Below, in pieces: positions 11,936-47,020 of a stretch of 64,000 bases of DNA. The stretch lies in the NCBI RefSeq assembly GCF_965638725.1, contig NC_134953.1, positions 39,360,854 to 39,424,853 of the forward strand. Reading direction: 5' to 3'. The translations under genes were made by a program, and so were the position numbers. This DNA is from Aptenodytes patagonicus (Eukaryota; Chordata; Aves; Sphenisciformes; Spheniscidae). The notes under the pieces are model-generated. The model was not told the origin of the DNA and did not search any database. It saw only the letters and a list, made by a program, of their open reading frames with translations. The first letter of the stretch is position 1. Each line of letters starts with the position of its first letter.

Positions 11936-14900
11936 ATCAGTGCTCTTGAATAGCGTTATTTTCCCCAGCTGAGAAGAGGATATTGTATGTGTGGCAGCTG
12001 CCTCCTGAGTTTCCTCCATTTCATTTTGTTTAGGTTGTTTCTTCTTGACCTTGCATCGCTGAGGCTGTGGTGATGCAGATAATAGCTTTCCTGAAGAAGC
12101 TCGGATGGAGATCTTCCTGCCATGCCTAGCTGCATAACACAGGGATCTCAGTAGCAGTTGAGGTGGTGAGGTAGAGGTAGAGAGATTTGGTCTAACAAAG
12201 ACCTGCCTTTCTTTGGCCAGCATAGTAGCTCCATGTGGAGGCTGACAAAATCTGGAGACATGTGGCAGGTTGCAGGATAAGAATATATATGGGCATGTAA
12301 TGCCCAGCAACCTAACAGGTACCAAGTGGTGTCAGTATATTTCTATATTGCATTCAAGTGCTGTTTCAGAGGAAAACTGAAGCTTTAAGCTTCTGTTACT
12401 TCCTTTCTGGGCCTTTGAATGGCTGTGGTCTGATTTGTCATGGTGATGTATCGTTTGTTCATTAACTTTGGGAATCAGCAGACTGTACTTGGTCCTAACT
12501 TTATGGGATGTTAGGATGAGACATTTGGTGCCAGAAGATATTTATCATGTCTATTGACTGTTAAAAAAACCAAACTCATGATTGACCAGTTCTTAAAACA
12601 GCCAACTCTCTCCTGTGTTTATTCTAAAGTGTTTATTCTAAAGTCAGAGAGGAGGGGCTGGAAGCTGTTAGTTGTGACTTACCTTTAATCGCTGTTGAAA
12701 TTTAGTTCAGCAATGCTGACAAACCCTCTTCCTCCACGCAGCCCTTTATCTGCTGCTGTGTGCAGGTGAGCTGCTGCCCTCCCTAGACAAATTGCTTGGA
12801 ACAGTTGCCTAAGAATTCGTCCCTTTTGGTATCCAGAAGAACTGAAGACTTTGACATCTAGCACCGCAATCCCTATTTTGAAAGCAAGAAAATGCTGTGA
12901 CAAAAAATTGTTCCTGCACATGCTTTAATGTTGTTTTAGAGATGATGTGGGCAAAGGAGGAGTAAAATAAGAGTCTACAATTGTACCCTGAAATACGCAC
13001 TGCCCGGTAGGTTTTGTTACTCTGTACCCCTGGAAGATTGCTGTCTCACTCCTCTCTGCACCACCAGTGCACATGTCCTCTCTGCTGGGGGTGGCTGACA
13101 TGCCACAAGCCTCAAACTCAAACCTCAGTGCTTCTGCTTTTGTTGCCCTTGAATGCTAACATTGAGGGGAAGGTTGATGTTTGTTTGCCCTCCTGATTTA
13201 GACTGTTGTATATCAATATCAACAAACTCTCTTGCAGTAGCTATTTCATGCTTAGGAGCCAGGCAGGTAATAGGGTCCTGTCCCACTGGCAGCACTTCAG
13301 AGCAGGCAGTGCTGCCTGAATTTTAATATAACACTGCATTCTTAAGACCCTATGAAGGATAAACAGCAGTGTGCATTGCAGTGTTCAGATGCTGCTTTTT
13401 CTACCGATTTTGTTATTCATTTGGTTAGCCTCTCTTCCCTCTGTTTCTGTGAGGGAGCTTTCAAATAAATACATGTCAAGTTCAAAACTGTCTGGAGAAA
13501 TTTATTAGGTTCCCTTTTTGCCATGCCTGCGACGTTCTACCTTGCAAGCCTCTCCAGGGGAAGTGTTCATGGATCTTTTTCCTGACAAGCAAAGAAACCC
13601 TTTTTCTTTTCCCCTGTAACCCTTCCTACCTGGCAGGCAGTGATGACGATCACCTTGCTGCAAGTTCTTATGCTTCTGTGTTGACTCTAAGGGTTTGCAT
13701 GATGCTCTGAAGCTGCTGTTGGCTGTCAGATCTTGGCACTGTGTCAGTCAAGTGAAGATGGCCAAGTTGCCCTGTCATTCTGAGACAGTGGAAGAATTTC
13801 TTCGATGTCCTCTGTGTGTTTTGTGTGGAGTTGTAAATGCTAACTTCTTTCCTCTGTGCCACATTGTATGACTTTATTTTCACACAGGAAGGAGCTTTTT
13901 ATATCTCAAGTATTTTTCTACCTATCCCAAGAGCTTCCTGTTATTCTCCTTAAAAAAAAAAAAAATCCTTTTTATTTCTATACTGACACTAAAGGGGTGA
14001 GAAGTAAAATACAGGCATGGAAATGAAAATTGCAGTGTATCTAAGCCCTGAAGTATGGGAGAAGCTGGTGTTGCTGTGTCATTGTGGCCCTGTAAACTTG
14101 TGAAAGATGGGTCCTGCTCCTGTTTCTGCCTCCGACCAGTTTTGCAGTTGTGTGTATGCTGTCTATGCCCTAATTTCTCCATTTGGAAATTGAGGATCAT
14201 GGAAAAAACACTGGGTGCTGCAGGACCTGTGGAAAAACACTCTCAAAACACCAAGTTCTGCATCACGGGGCTCCACTAAGGGAAAGGAAATAACTGTTAC
14301 TCTTCACTAGGAGTTACGTACTTGTCTGATTTTAATGGAGTCTTGGTGTTTAACTTGTTCTTGTGTTGAATTTGCTCATACTTCACCAAACTCATGTTCA
14401 CTCCCTGATCTCGCCAGCCCTTCCCATTGGCACCATGTCCTGGGACAAGTTGTTTACAGAAACAAGGCCTATCTCTAAGTCCTTGACATTCATGCAGTCC
14501 ATCTCAGCAGCCTGTCAAGGCTTATCGTGAACATACATCCTCAAATCAATTGCAGACAGGGATCCTGTCATGTGTGTCGCGTTCTCCTCTCTCTCAGCAG
14601 CAGGAAGTGCTGATTAGCTCTTCCGCCTCCTCGTCCTAGGCAGGCTGCAGGAAGTTACTCCTGCACCAAGAGCTGTTCTTCACACACCTCACTTTGATCA
14701 AACGTTAGTGTGTCTTGAGAGGTGGCTGTGACAAAGGCAAGGCCAGCTTCAGCAAACACCAAAACATCTTTCTTCATTAGTCCATTACAAGGAGCGTGAG
14801 GCTTTCCCGCCTAACCAATGCTTTGAAGAATTTGACTTCCTTGCGTTAAGGATGGTAAAGCCTTCCAGTGCTCTGGGAGGGGTGAGAAATGTGGTTGCCA

Positions 14901-17613
14901 CCTGCAAAATTAGCATTCTTTCTTGCATTAAGACTAGATATACCCAGGCTTAGACAGTAGCAGGTTTAGAAGATCCCATTTCTTGGGTACCGAAATAAAA
15001 TCCCAGCCCTCTATTTTAATATCAACTTCCCTCTTCATATCTTTTAACACATACTTATGACTACTTTTAAGAAATACTAACTTGATCCTGATTCTTCTTG
15101 CTTCTTGGGAAGTCAGGCTCACTCATCTTTGGGTTGGAAAAGTAGAGGTCAGGAACAACATTTACCTGCCTGGAGAGTGCAGGCCCTACAGCATCTGGAG
15201 TACTCCATTGGAATTGTATCCTCTCTCCCAGAGGGTCTGTTTGCCCCGGGATTTTTTGTTCATGGGGGTTTTTTTCCCCCTTCCCCTCTCAGGAATAATT
15301 GCTCCAGCTCCCTGAGGCATAGATTTGCAGTAGTCTACTCTAATACAGGCTACTATTGTTTGTGGGGGAACTGGAGCTATGTACGTCACCTGAAATAACT
15401 TGCAAAGCAAAGAGAAAGTGCTGATAGAAGAGTTGCCCCTGCTGGTGCTTCTTCCAGGAGACTGAGATGATCTTTGTCTTTCCTGTGGACCCCAAAAATG
15501 TTTAGAGGCAGCACACTGAATCTTGTCCAGCTTTAGACTGTTTCCTTGAACTAGATAGTTACAGTGATTTTTGGGATAGTGTCGTCTCTGGGAATACTGG
15601 GGCATTTCCTGCTTTAATCCCTTTTGGAGAACTTGATAGGCCCTGTTTCTGACACCTTTGAGGCTCAAAACTGCTATGATGCAGTTCATTTCCCTATGTT
15701 AATTGCCAGTCACTTACATAAAACTGTCAAAACGTTACTAGCATCAGACCTAATATACCACCTACAAAAATAAAAGCAGCTGGTAATGAAATGGTTTAGA
15801 GAAATACACACATCTCCAACACAAATAGAAAATTCAATTCAAGCTTGTCAGTTTTATTTACCCAGGATCTTAAGTATGAATCAACCTCTCAATGAAAATG
15901 GCAAAATATAACTTCCTGTGGCTTGCCGTATTATTCTTCATTCAATTTTAGTTTCTCTTCTGGGAATTCACATAATCACCTTTAGAGGGTTATCTGCCTT
16001 GCTAGCTTTGCATAGTGAATTTGTTCTCCTTTCCTGTTGTTGAAAAAACTTTTCTGGTACTGCACAGCTGTTGGCACAATATAGCCACAAAGAATTTTTG
16101 TTGTTGTTGTTGGTAGGAGCGATGACAGTCATTGATAAAGCTTCTTTTGTTGTTCCCTAGAGTCATTCACTACTGAAAAAGACTTCTCTGCTGGGGTGGA
16201 GCAGAGCAGCGTATTGCACTTCACTGCCAGGGGAACACCCCGACAGAGAGAGGCCATTGAGAACTTTCTGTAATGTACAATCCCTACAAAGCAGGCAAAT
16301 ACCCAACTCCTTGTCTCATGCAAACTCAATATGAAAATAACGTAGCTAATTTTTTTTCTACTGGGATTTGAAGCTAGTGCATCAACCCTGATGTTATTCC
16401 TTACATCAGCCTGCTGCAGAAATGCAGGGTGCAGAGGAAATGGGGAAATGCCTACACTTGCTTGATTTGCAGTTACTATAGGCTTAGCTGTACTCTCAGA
16501 TGATTTCCAGGAGGAGAACTGTGCGATTATAAGCAGGGAGGGACCTGTAGATGTGTATATGTATGTAAATGTTAAAAACAGAGTTTTAAATTATTCTCTA
16601 TAACACGGGCTACAGCTAGTGGAATGAGAGGGAAGATCCCTTTCTGCTTATTCATGTTGTCCTTGGTGTATCTCACTGCCAGTCGTGGTGCTTGGTTTGC
16701 TTTAGTAGGGAACAGATTTCAGTGTGCTACATCTCATCTATAGCCAGAGCACGTGGTTATGACCGGCAGCTCAACCTAGTTTGGTTTGAACCGGTAAGGC
16801 AGAGGTTCTTAATTACTCAGTTTTGCATGGAAGTTAATTCAGTACTGTTGGGTTTCTTGATTGTTGGTTTTGTTTTGTTTTGTGTTTTTAAAGACAGAGA
16901 TTATAAGACTACTGCAGAAAAATGTCTTTATTTCCCTTGTTTGATAATCTCGCTGCAATGGTCAGGCTATGTGACTAGGAGTGGAAAGGGTCTTTGCGTA
17001 GCATAGGAACAGTTTATTTCCCTGTGGGACAGCAGACCTTTGCTTTGACTGATGTTCCCATTGTAGCCTGCTCCAAGCACTCATCTGCAATCTCTGCTCG
17101 GAAGGATCAGTTCTCCTCCTTTGGCCACTATTTCCTGCAGTTAAGGCTCTCTAGCTGGTATTTTCTGCCCGTGGGGAGCCATGAAGTCGTATGACTTGTG
17201 GAAGGAGCAGAGATAATAACAAGCATCCATCTGTTCTTCTTTTCCATCCTTTCGGGATGTCCGGGTGTCCCCTGGTTAGAATTCTTCTTCAGATAAGATA
17301 GTGGAGGTGTCACTGTGGGGCAGTCAGGCCAGAAAACAATAGCAGGTTGAGTCCGAAAAACAAGATTGATCAGTAAGTACATCTCCGTTGCCAATAAGGG
17401 GCAGAGCTGCTCTGCAGGGGTCAAGGCTGGAGCTGTACCCCACATCCCTTCACCTTCTTCCTCTGATAAACTTCCAGGAGAGCTATCACACTTGCTCTTC
17501 AGAAAGCTTGGGGTCAGAAGCTCCACCGAGGAGAAGGCTGCAAGAGCCACAGTGTGTTCAAGGGCTTTCAAGCCTCTGTTACTTGAGTGGTAACTGTTCC
17601 TTGGCTGAGTGGG
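11936..17613. other. MCU-OIT3 intergenic region plus OIT3 promoter and 5' UTR
   Basis: No gene was recognised. It holds a 14-bp direct duplication at 12615-12642 (unit gtgtttattctaaa), an isolated AATAAA at 13464, and a TTG tract near 16098-16112. A chance-like 167-codon minus-strand ORF lies at 15186-15689. The last few hundred bases must contain the OIT3 promoter. A GATAAA at 17465 is the only weak TATA-like motif I see near the start codon, so I do not place a transcription start. Confidence 0.6.
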
Positions 17614-41728
<24,115 letters not shown>

Positions 41729-42153
41729 CACCCACCCAGTGGAACAGCATCTCTGCATGAGACCAACCTTCCTTATCAATGCCTTCTTTCATGGTTGTTT
41801 GAGAAACAAGAGGTCCTTGAACCTCAGGACTTGTTTCTCTAACCGCGTGATGATTACTCGTGAAGTATGTTGGGCACATGAGGCAGCCCTCTGAGTGCAA
41901 CCCAGACTGCAGAACAGTTTGGTTTTTACCTGCGTTTCTTCCCAACAACCCTTGCTTTGCAGGCCTGAAGCACTACACGACTTTGTCTTTCCCTGCATCC
42001 GCCTGCAGGCTCCACAGGACTGTTTATCCTTGACTAAACAAACGTTATTCAAGCCCTTCTTTCATCAGACAATACAAATAGTATCGTAGCTGAACATGCT
42101 TGCTATGCAGTTCTGTGAATGATGCTGAAGCTTTCAGATTTTGGATGACCGTT

Positions 42154-42159
42154 AATAAA
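42154..42159 (+). promoter_or_regulatory. OIT3: OIT3 proximal poly(A) signal AATAAA
   Basis: AATAAA lies 426 nt after the stop, followed by an AT-rich stretch and tgtgtaagctcc, a modest GT-rich downstream element. Confidence 0.6.
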
Positions 42160-42293
42160 AACATGTATAAAAATATATATCTCATAATGTGTAAGCTCCT
42201 TGGACCTATAAAACAGTTGTCATTACAGGCAGCTAAAGCTCAGATTGATCACAGGCACATTTAATTGTTATTTTTAAATAGTAAAAGGTATTT

Positions 42294-42299
42294 AATAAA
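42294..42299 (+). promoter_or_regulatory. OIT3: OIT3 distal poly(A) signal AATAAA
   Basis: A second AATAAA sits 140 nt further on. Its T-rich downstream element (tgatttttttagtgtctttt) is stronger than that of the proximal signal. Confidence 0.55.
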
Positions 42300-42320
42300 A
42301 CTTGATTTTTTTAGTGTCTT

Positions 42321-45300
42321 TTGATAATTGCATGCAGTTTAACAGTTTTTCCTCTTGTATTTGGTGTATCATTATTGTTCTCCCTCTTCTCCCCCCACCA
42401 AAAATGTGGTGCCTTTCTTAAGTGCTCTAGCACCTTGATTGTAAGAAAAAAACCATTAAACATCTATAAACATCCCCCCACCAGCGTGCCGCTACCAAGT
42501 CTTTGTTTGAAAGTTGAAATGCATTACCCTGGTCTAGAGAGGCTGTGGCTCTGACAAAGGGATTAGAGGAACGCACATTAAGTATTTATAGCAATCATTT
42601 GTAACGTGGGTAGGTTGTCCCCAGTGAGCCTGGTGACAGGAGACATGGCAGCCTTGTTTGAGTGACTGTGTGCATTCGCAGTCTCCTGGTGGGTGAGAGC
42701 TGGCTAGAGACGCAATTACTGGTGATGGTGGCAGCATCATGCTTGTCAGGAATCCCTTTGGGCCGTCAAACTCCTTCCAAAGAAAATAAAGTGGATGATC
42801 AGCTCGGGCTCCTCTGGGCTTCATTCAGGAGCAGGAGCGCTGTGTGGCGAAGGATGAGAGATGTGGTGTGAAAGGAAGGAGCGAGCGGTGAAGGACAAAG
42901 TAGGAGAGGCAGGGCTGGAGGGTGAGAGAGGAAGGATCCGTCTCCACCGCTGGCTGTGGCACCGCAGTGTGTTCGTGAGGTTTTCTGCAAGAAGTTTCAC
43001 AGTGTGCAGCTCTGTCCTGTGTGTTTGGAGGTGCGCTGGAAGCCCCCCCCAGTCTGCATTACCCATTTTCTACTTTGGTTGGAAGCAGCCAAATTGCTGC
43101 CAAGGCCAAAATTTGTTGCTGCTCTCAAATGGATGGGGAGTCCGCTTGAAGGGACCATTTAGAAAGGAGTCACAAATCACCTCAGCAATATTCCATTTCA
43201 CAGATTTATTTCTTCTGGTGACTGAAATTCCAGTGAGGAGTGGGCATTTGATGGGCTGGGAGTTTCATGATTTTTCTAAATGGCTTCATGGCTGCTTTTC
43301 CAATTTGGGAATATGTGTGTGCACATGTGTATGTTAGAATAAATGAAAATGTTTCTATGATGATAAGTAGGTATAAGTGTAACGATACTTTTCATATTTT
43401 ATCTAACCATATGAGAAAGAAAAAGAAATGAAAAAGTCTCCTTCTTGCATTGCCGTGCGTCTCCTGCTTCTGCTGATTCACGTCTGCATTAGGACCACAC
43501 GGGCAATTTCCCGCTGTCACTTGTTTGTTCAGGCAGCCTCTGCTAAATATACTTGTTTTGATAAAACAAGAGCTGGGAGATGAAATTAATTAGCTGGTGC
43601 CTTCTGGAGAGGCAACTGGTGTTTTTTGTTCATCTCAAAGGGACGTGGGGGAGTGGTGGGGGGAGAGGTTCATTTTCTAGCTTATTTCAGTTATTGTGCA
43701 CATTATTTGGTTCTTCCTGACAAATTCATACAAAGCAGCCTTTCCGCTCTGAAGCTTTTTACTTAAATAATCTGTAAGAGTAATGAGGAGGAAACACTGG
43801 TTTGTGTGGCTATGTGAATGGAGCAGTCTGGGAAGGTGTTTAGTTTGCTCTGCAAGCAGGATAGTAGGTCTACTATCTGCCACTGCCCTGTGGCCATTCC
43901 TCCTCTGATGTGGAGGGCATGCCTCCTAGGCACAAACAAAACCATTTTTCAAAGTCTTTTAGCTCTCCCCAGTTTACCTCTTGCTTCCATCTGTCGTCTT
44001 TGTCAGCATTACAGCCTGGACATGAAATCAAAGGCCAAACTCATCTGAGAGCCAAGGGATTTGTGTGTCTGTTCAATTTAATCTGCCACGCCACAGAGTG
44101 GGAGCAAAACGCCCTGCACAAGCAGGCAGTGCGTGTGCAAGAAGGCACCATACCCGACCAGTGCTCCCGAGGGTCCGACCAGCACTGCCAGTTGTAGTTC
44201 AAAGTCCGAGCTGCATCAGTGCTGCCCGACGGGTGCGGTTGGTGTTCTGGCTGGCCCCACCTCATTCTCTCTTAGGATGTAAAGTGAAAGTCTGAACATC
44301 GGATGTCCGGGAGTAAACACCTATTACCTGCCATCCTAGTCCCTGCTTTTATGTCCTCAGCAGAAACACAGAGACTGCTGTTTGAAGAACCATTACTAGG
44401 AGAGGGCATGCTGGCTGAATGGGTTGAACATCAGCAAGAGTTGCAAATAATCCTGCCAATACACAAAGTCAACAGGAAGCCATCGGGTGAGCACAGTGTC
44501 TTCTTCCTGTTCAGAGCAGGGTGGAGATGAAGATGACCCAGGGTTTGTGCATTGACCTGGAGAGTCCCGTGATCAGCTGCTTCAGTGGCTGTACACCACT
44601 GAGTAGCAGGAGCGGCACGGAGGGGAAGCAATTTTTAGTTTGGCTGCAGAAGTTTTACTGTAGTTCATGCGCTGTTTTCTCCTACGCAGGATTATGTGGT
44701 GGGTTTTTTGAGTCACTGCCACCACTTGAAGGTTCAAAAGTTTGCTTGTAGAGCTGCTCATGGGGTTTTTCAGATTACCACAGCTTAACTTTGTAGTGAA
44801 AAATGCACTTATTCAGTAGCTGCCCTGCATGCAGCCGTCTGTAGTGTTTTGGGATGAATGGTGGAAAGCATGAAGAAATTATGATTTATATTAGTGGTGT
44901 CTCCAAAGCATCAGCATGCGGATAGAGAGATTTTGTTCAGAATCCTTCAATGTCTCCAGTGTATATCATCATCTGTCATCAGTTACTTGGCCTGGCTTTA
45001 ATCTGATATCACTTGAACTATAAAATGCTTTAAGACATTTGCCAGCCAGTCGGCTACTGAGTGTAGACAAGATAGTTTTTGTTTTTTTTTTTTTAATTGT
45101 GTCATTTAATCATAAGAGTATGCTCACGTTTAAAACTGGCAACAGGCACCATTTCAGCAATGAAATACAAAGTTTGGAAAGTGTCTGGAACGAGGAACAT
45201 TTCCTTCCCATCCCTAGCCAAAAATATGTGTTTCTTAGACGGATAATCAGATTGTCCTTATGCTCTGATAGACACACACTGCGATGAACCTTTGCAATGC

Positions 45301-46560
45301 GGTATTCACTCTCCAGTGAGAGTGCATTAGCACAGCTAGGAAAGGATGTCATGGCATCTGATCAGTGTAAATTAAGGTTCTCTTTAATGGAAAACATCCC
45401 AGTAGCCTTCATGCGGTCACTTCCATTTTCCTGGTCTTATAATGGTGGGCTCTTGTTGTTTCAATCTATCTGGGGCCAGATGAATGTCTCATTGCTGTTC
45501 ACTGTAAAGCAAAGATGACTGGCAAGAACAGGAATACGGGGCTTAAATAATTTATAGCTTTATGCATGCATTTAAACACAATCTAGAAGAAAAGTAACTA
45601 AGACAGACTCCTTCCATTCTTGTTAAACCACCTTTCTGTAGCCTTAACTTTTCTGTGGCAGATGGAAGAACATAACCATAAATATGTTTGCAGAAGACGC
45701 TAAAGTATTTATGTGGCATGGCACGCGCACCCAGTAGCAACTTTCTTTCAACAAGAAACACAGATGAAAGCTGTCTGCAGATGTTATATGTAGATGAAAT
45801 TCCATACACCGCTTTAAATTCTAATTCTGCTTGCAATAAAATCTCCCGATAGCAGACGGAAGTATTAACCATGTTTTAGAAAGAATGCCGTCTGAGCCTG
45901 CTGATCGCTCCTCAGCTGGCAGTGTCTCTGTCCCACAGAGGTAGCATGTAAGCCCCACCACCTGACAGATAAGCCTCCAGGATTTTGAATATCTCATCCA
46001 AGGCAACTGTGAGCCTCCTGTTTCCCTCGTGCAAAAGATGGAGGTGGATACCCAGCCATTTTGTGTAAAAAGGGATCCTAAGGGAAAAGCTTTGTTAAAT
46101 GATATAGGAGGAAAATAATTAAATAGATCTGGATGACACCGCAAGAGAAAAGCAGCTTCCTCTCCGGAGACTGTGGGAGACTGCTGTGATTTCACATCTC
46201 AGACGTGATGGGCTTTGGTCCCCTTCTGCCCAAATATGAATTGTGCCTGCATCATAAACACTTAAAGTCCTTCTCATGCTTACCAAGTCCCTGGATGTTT
46301 TAAATCGTTTCAGGATCCACCAAGTATTTAAATAAGCAGGGTTGTCAGGGTGTGTAATGATAGGATGGAAAATGTCAGGGATGGGTGTGAGCAACATACT
46401 GAAAGCAAATTACCCCTCTTCCTCAGTCTGTCACCAGTGGTGAAAAAATGTAGATAGTGTGTCCATGGACTGGGATTTTCAGGGGTTGCAGAAACCTAAT
46501 GCCTTGCACTGCAAATTAGAGAGTTAAGGGGCGGGGGAAGCTAATACGTGTGTGTCTAAG
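42321..46560. other. Gap between the convergent OIT3 and PLA2G12B genes
   Basis: No gene was recognised. The PLA2G12B 3' UTR must occupy the right-hand end. It has a G-rich stretch at 43641-43665 and a 13-base T run at 45082-45094. A gttcaaagtccg at about 44199-44210 resembles an HNF4 site. The longest ORF (42861-43337, plus) has no recognisable domain and is likely chance. Confidence 0.65.
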
Positions 46561-46585
46561 GCAAACAGACAAGTGAAGCCCCTTG

Positions 46586-46591
46586 TTTATA
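46586..46591 (-). promoter_or_regulatory. PLA2G12B: Possible PLA2G12B poly(A) signal (TATAAA variant)
   Basis: Plus-strand TTTATA is TATAAA on the minus strand, about 310 nt after the stop, with a T/GT-containing stretch beyond it. No canonical AATAAA was seen in minus orientation between the stop and here. A minus-strand ATTAAA lies much further on, at 45383-45388. Confidence 0.3.
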
Positions 46592-46901
46592 ACCAGCGCT
46601 GCATCCTGCTTGCCTCTCCTGATGAGTCTGTAGAGAAAATTGGCATCGGATCATTCAGGCTGATGGACTTGGAAAGGGGTAGGGCTGTTGAACTGCATCT
46701 GTGGTGGACAGCAGGCATCACTGCCCTATATCCACAGGCTGTCTCCCCTTTTGCTGCCCGCTGCCCAAAAGCTGTAGTTGATGTGTATTGCTTGGCCCAG
46801 GTCCCCCCATCCCGTGCTAGGCCAGAGGACTCATAGAAATCACTGTGCTGCAGTGGGGACGCTTGGCAGCAGGCTCATGGAGGCCGGGAATCTGCTCTTC
46901 C

Positions 46902-47020
46902 TCACAATTCATCTCGTTCTTCCTCGTTGCAAATGCAGGCGCTCCTTTGGCTGTTCATGAAGGGCCGGCAGCCCAGGGTCCAGACGGCATTGAACACTGT
47001 GTCTGCGACGGATTCACAAG
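46902..47020 (-). CDS. PLA2G12B: PLA2G12B coding exon 4: carboxy terminus with RDEL
   Basis: On the minus strand the acceptor cttctccgcag precedes 47020. The exon has 119 nt and TGA at 46904-46902. It reads [20 protein letters not shown], then [18 protein letters not shown]. Joining to exon 3 makes VEACES, which may be one Ala shorter than the human protein (from memory). Either way the frame holds. Confidence 0.96.

Larger units (their letters stand above)
41729..42320 (+). other. OIT3: OIT3 3' untranslated region
   Basis: Noncoding, AT-richer sequence from the stop to two closely spaced AATAAA signals. The shorter form would end near 42178, the longer near 42320. Confidence 0.7.

Noticed and set aside
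15186-15689. 167-codon minus-strand ORF between MCU and OIT3
   Set aside because: It is the longest ORF outside the genes, but it has no recognisable domain, no signal peptide, low-information composition and no supporting splice or promoter context. Chance is the simpler explanation.
42861-43337. 158-codon plus-strand ORF between OIT3 and PLA2G12B
   Set aside because: No domain, no signal peptide and no splice context. It is probably a random open frame.
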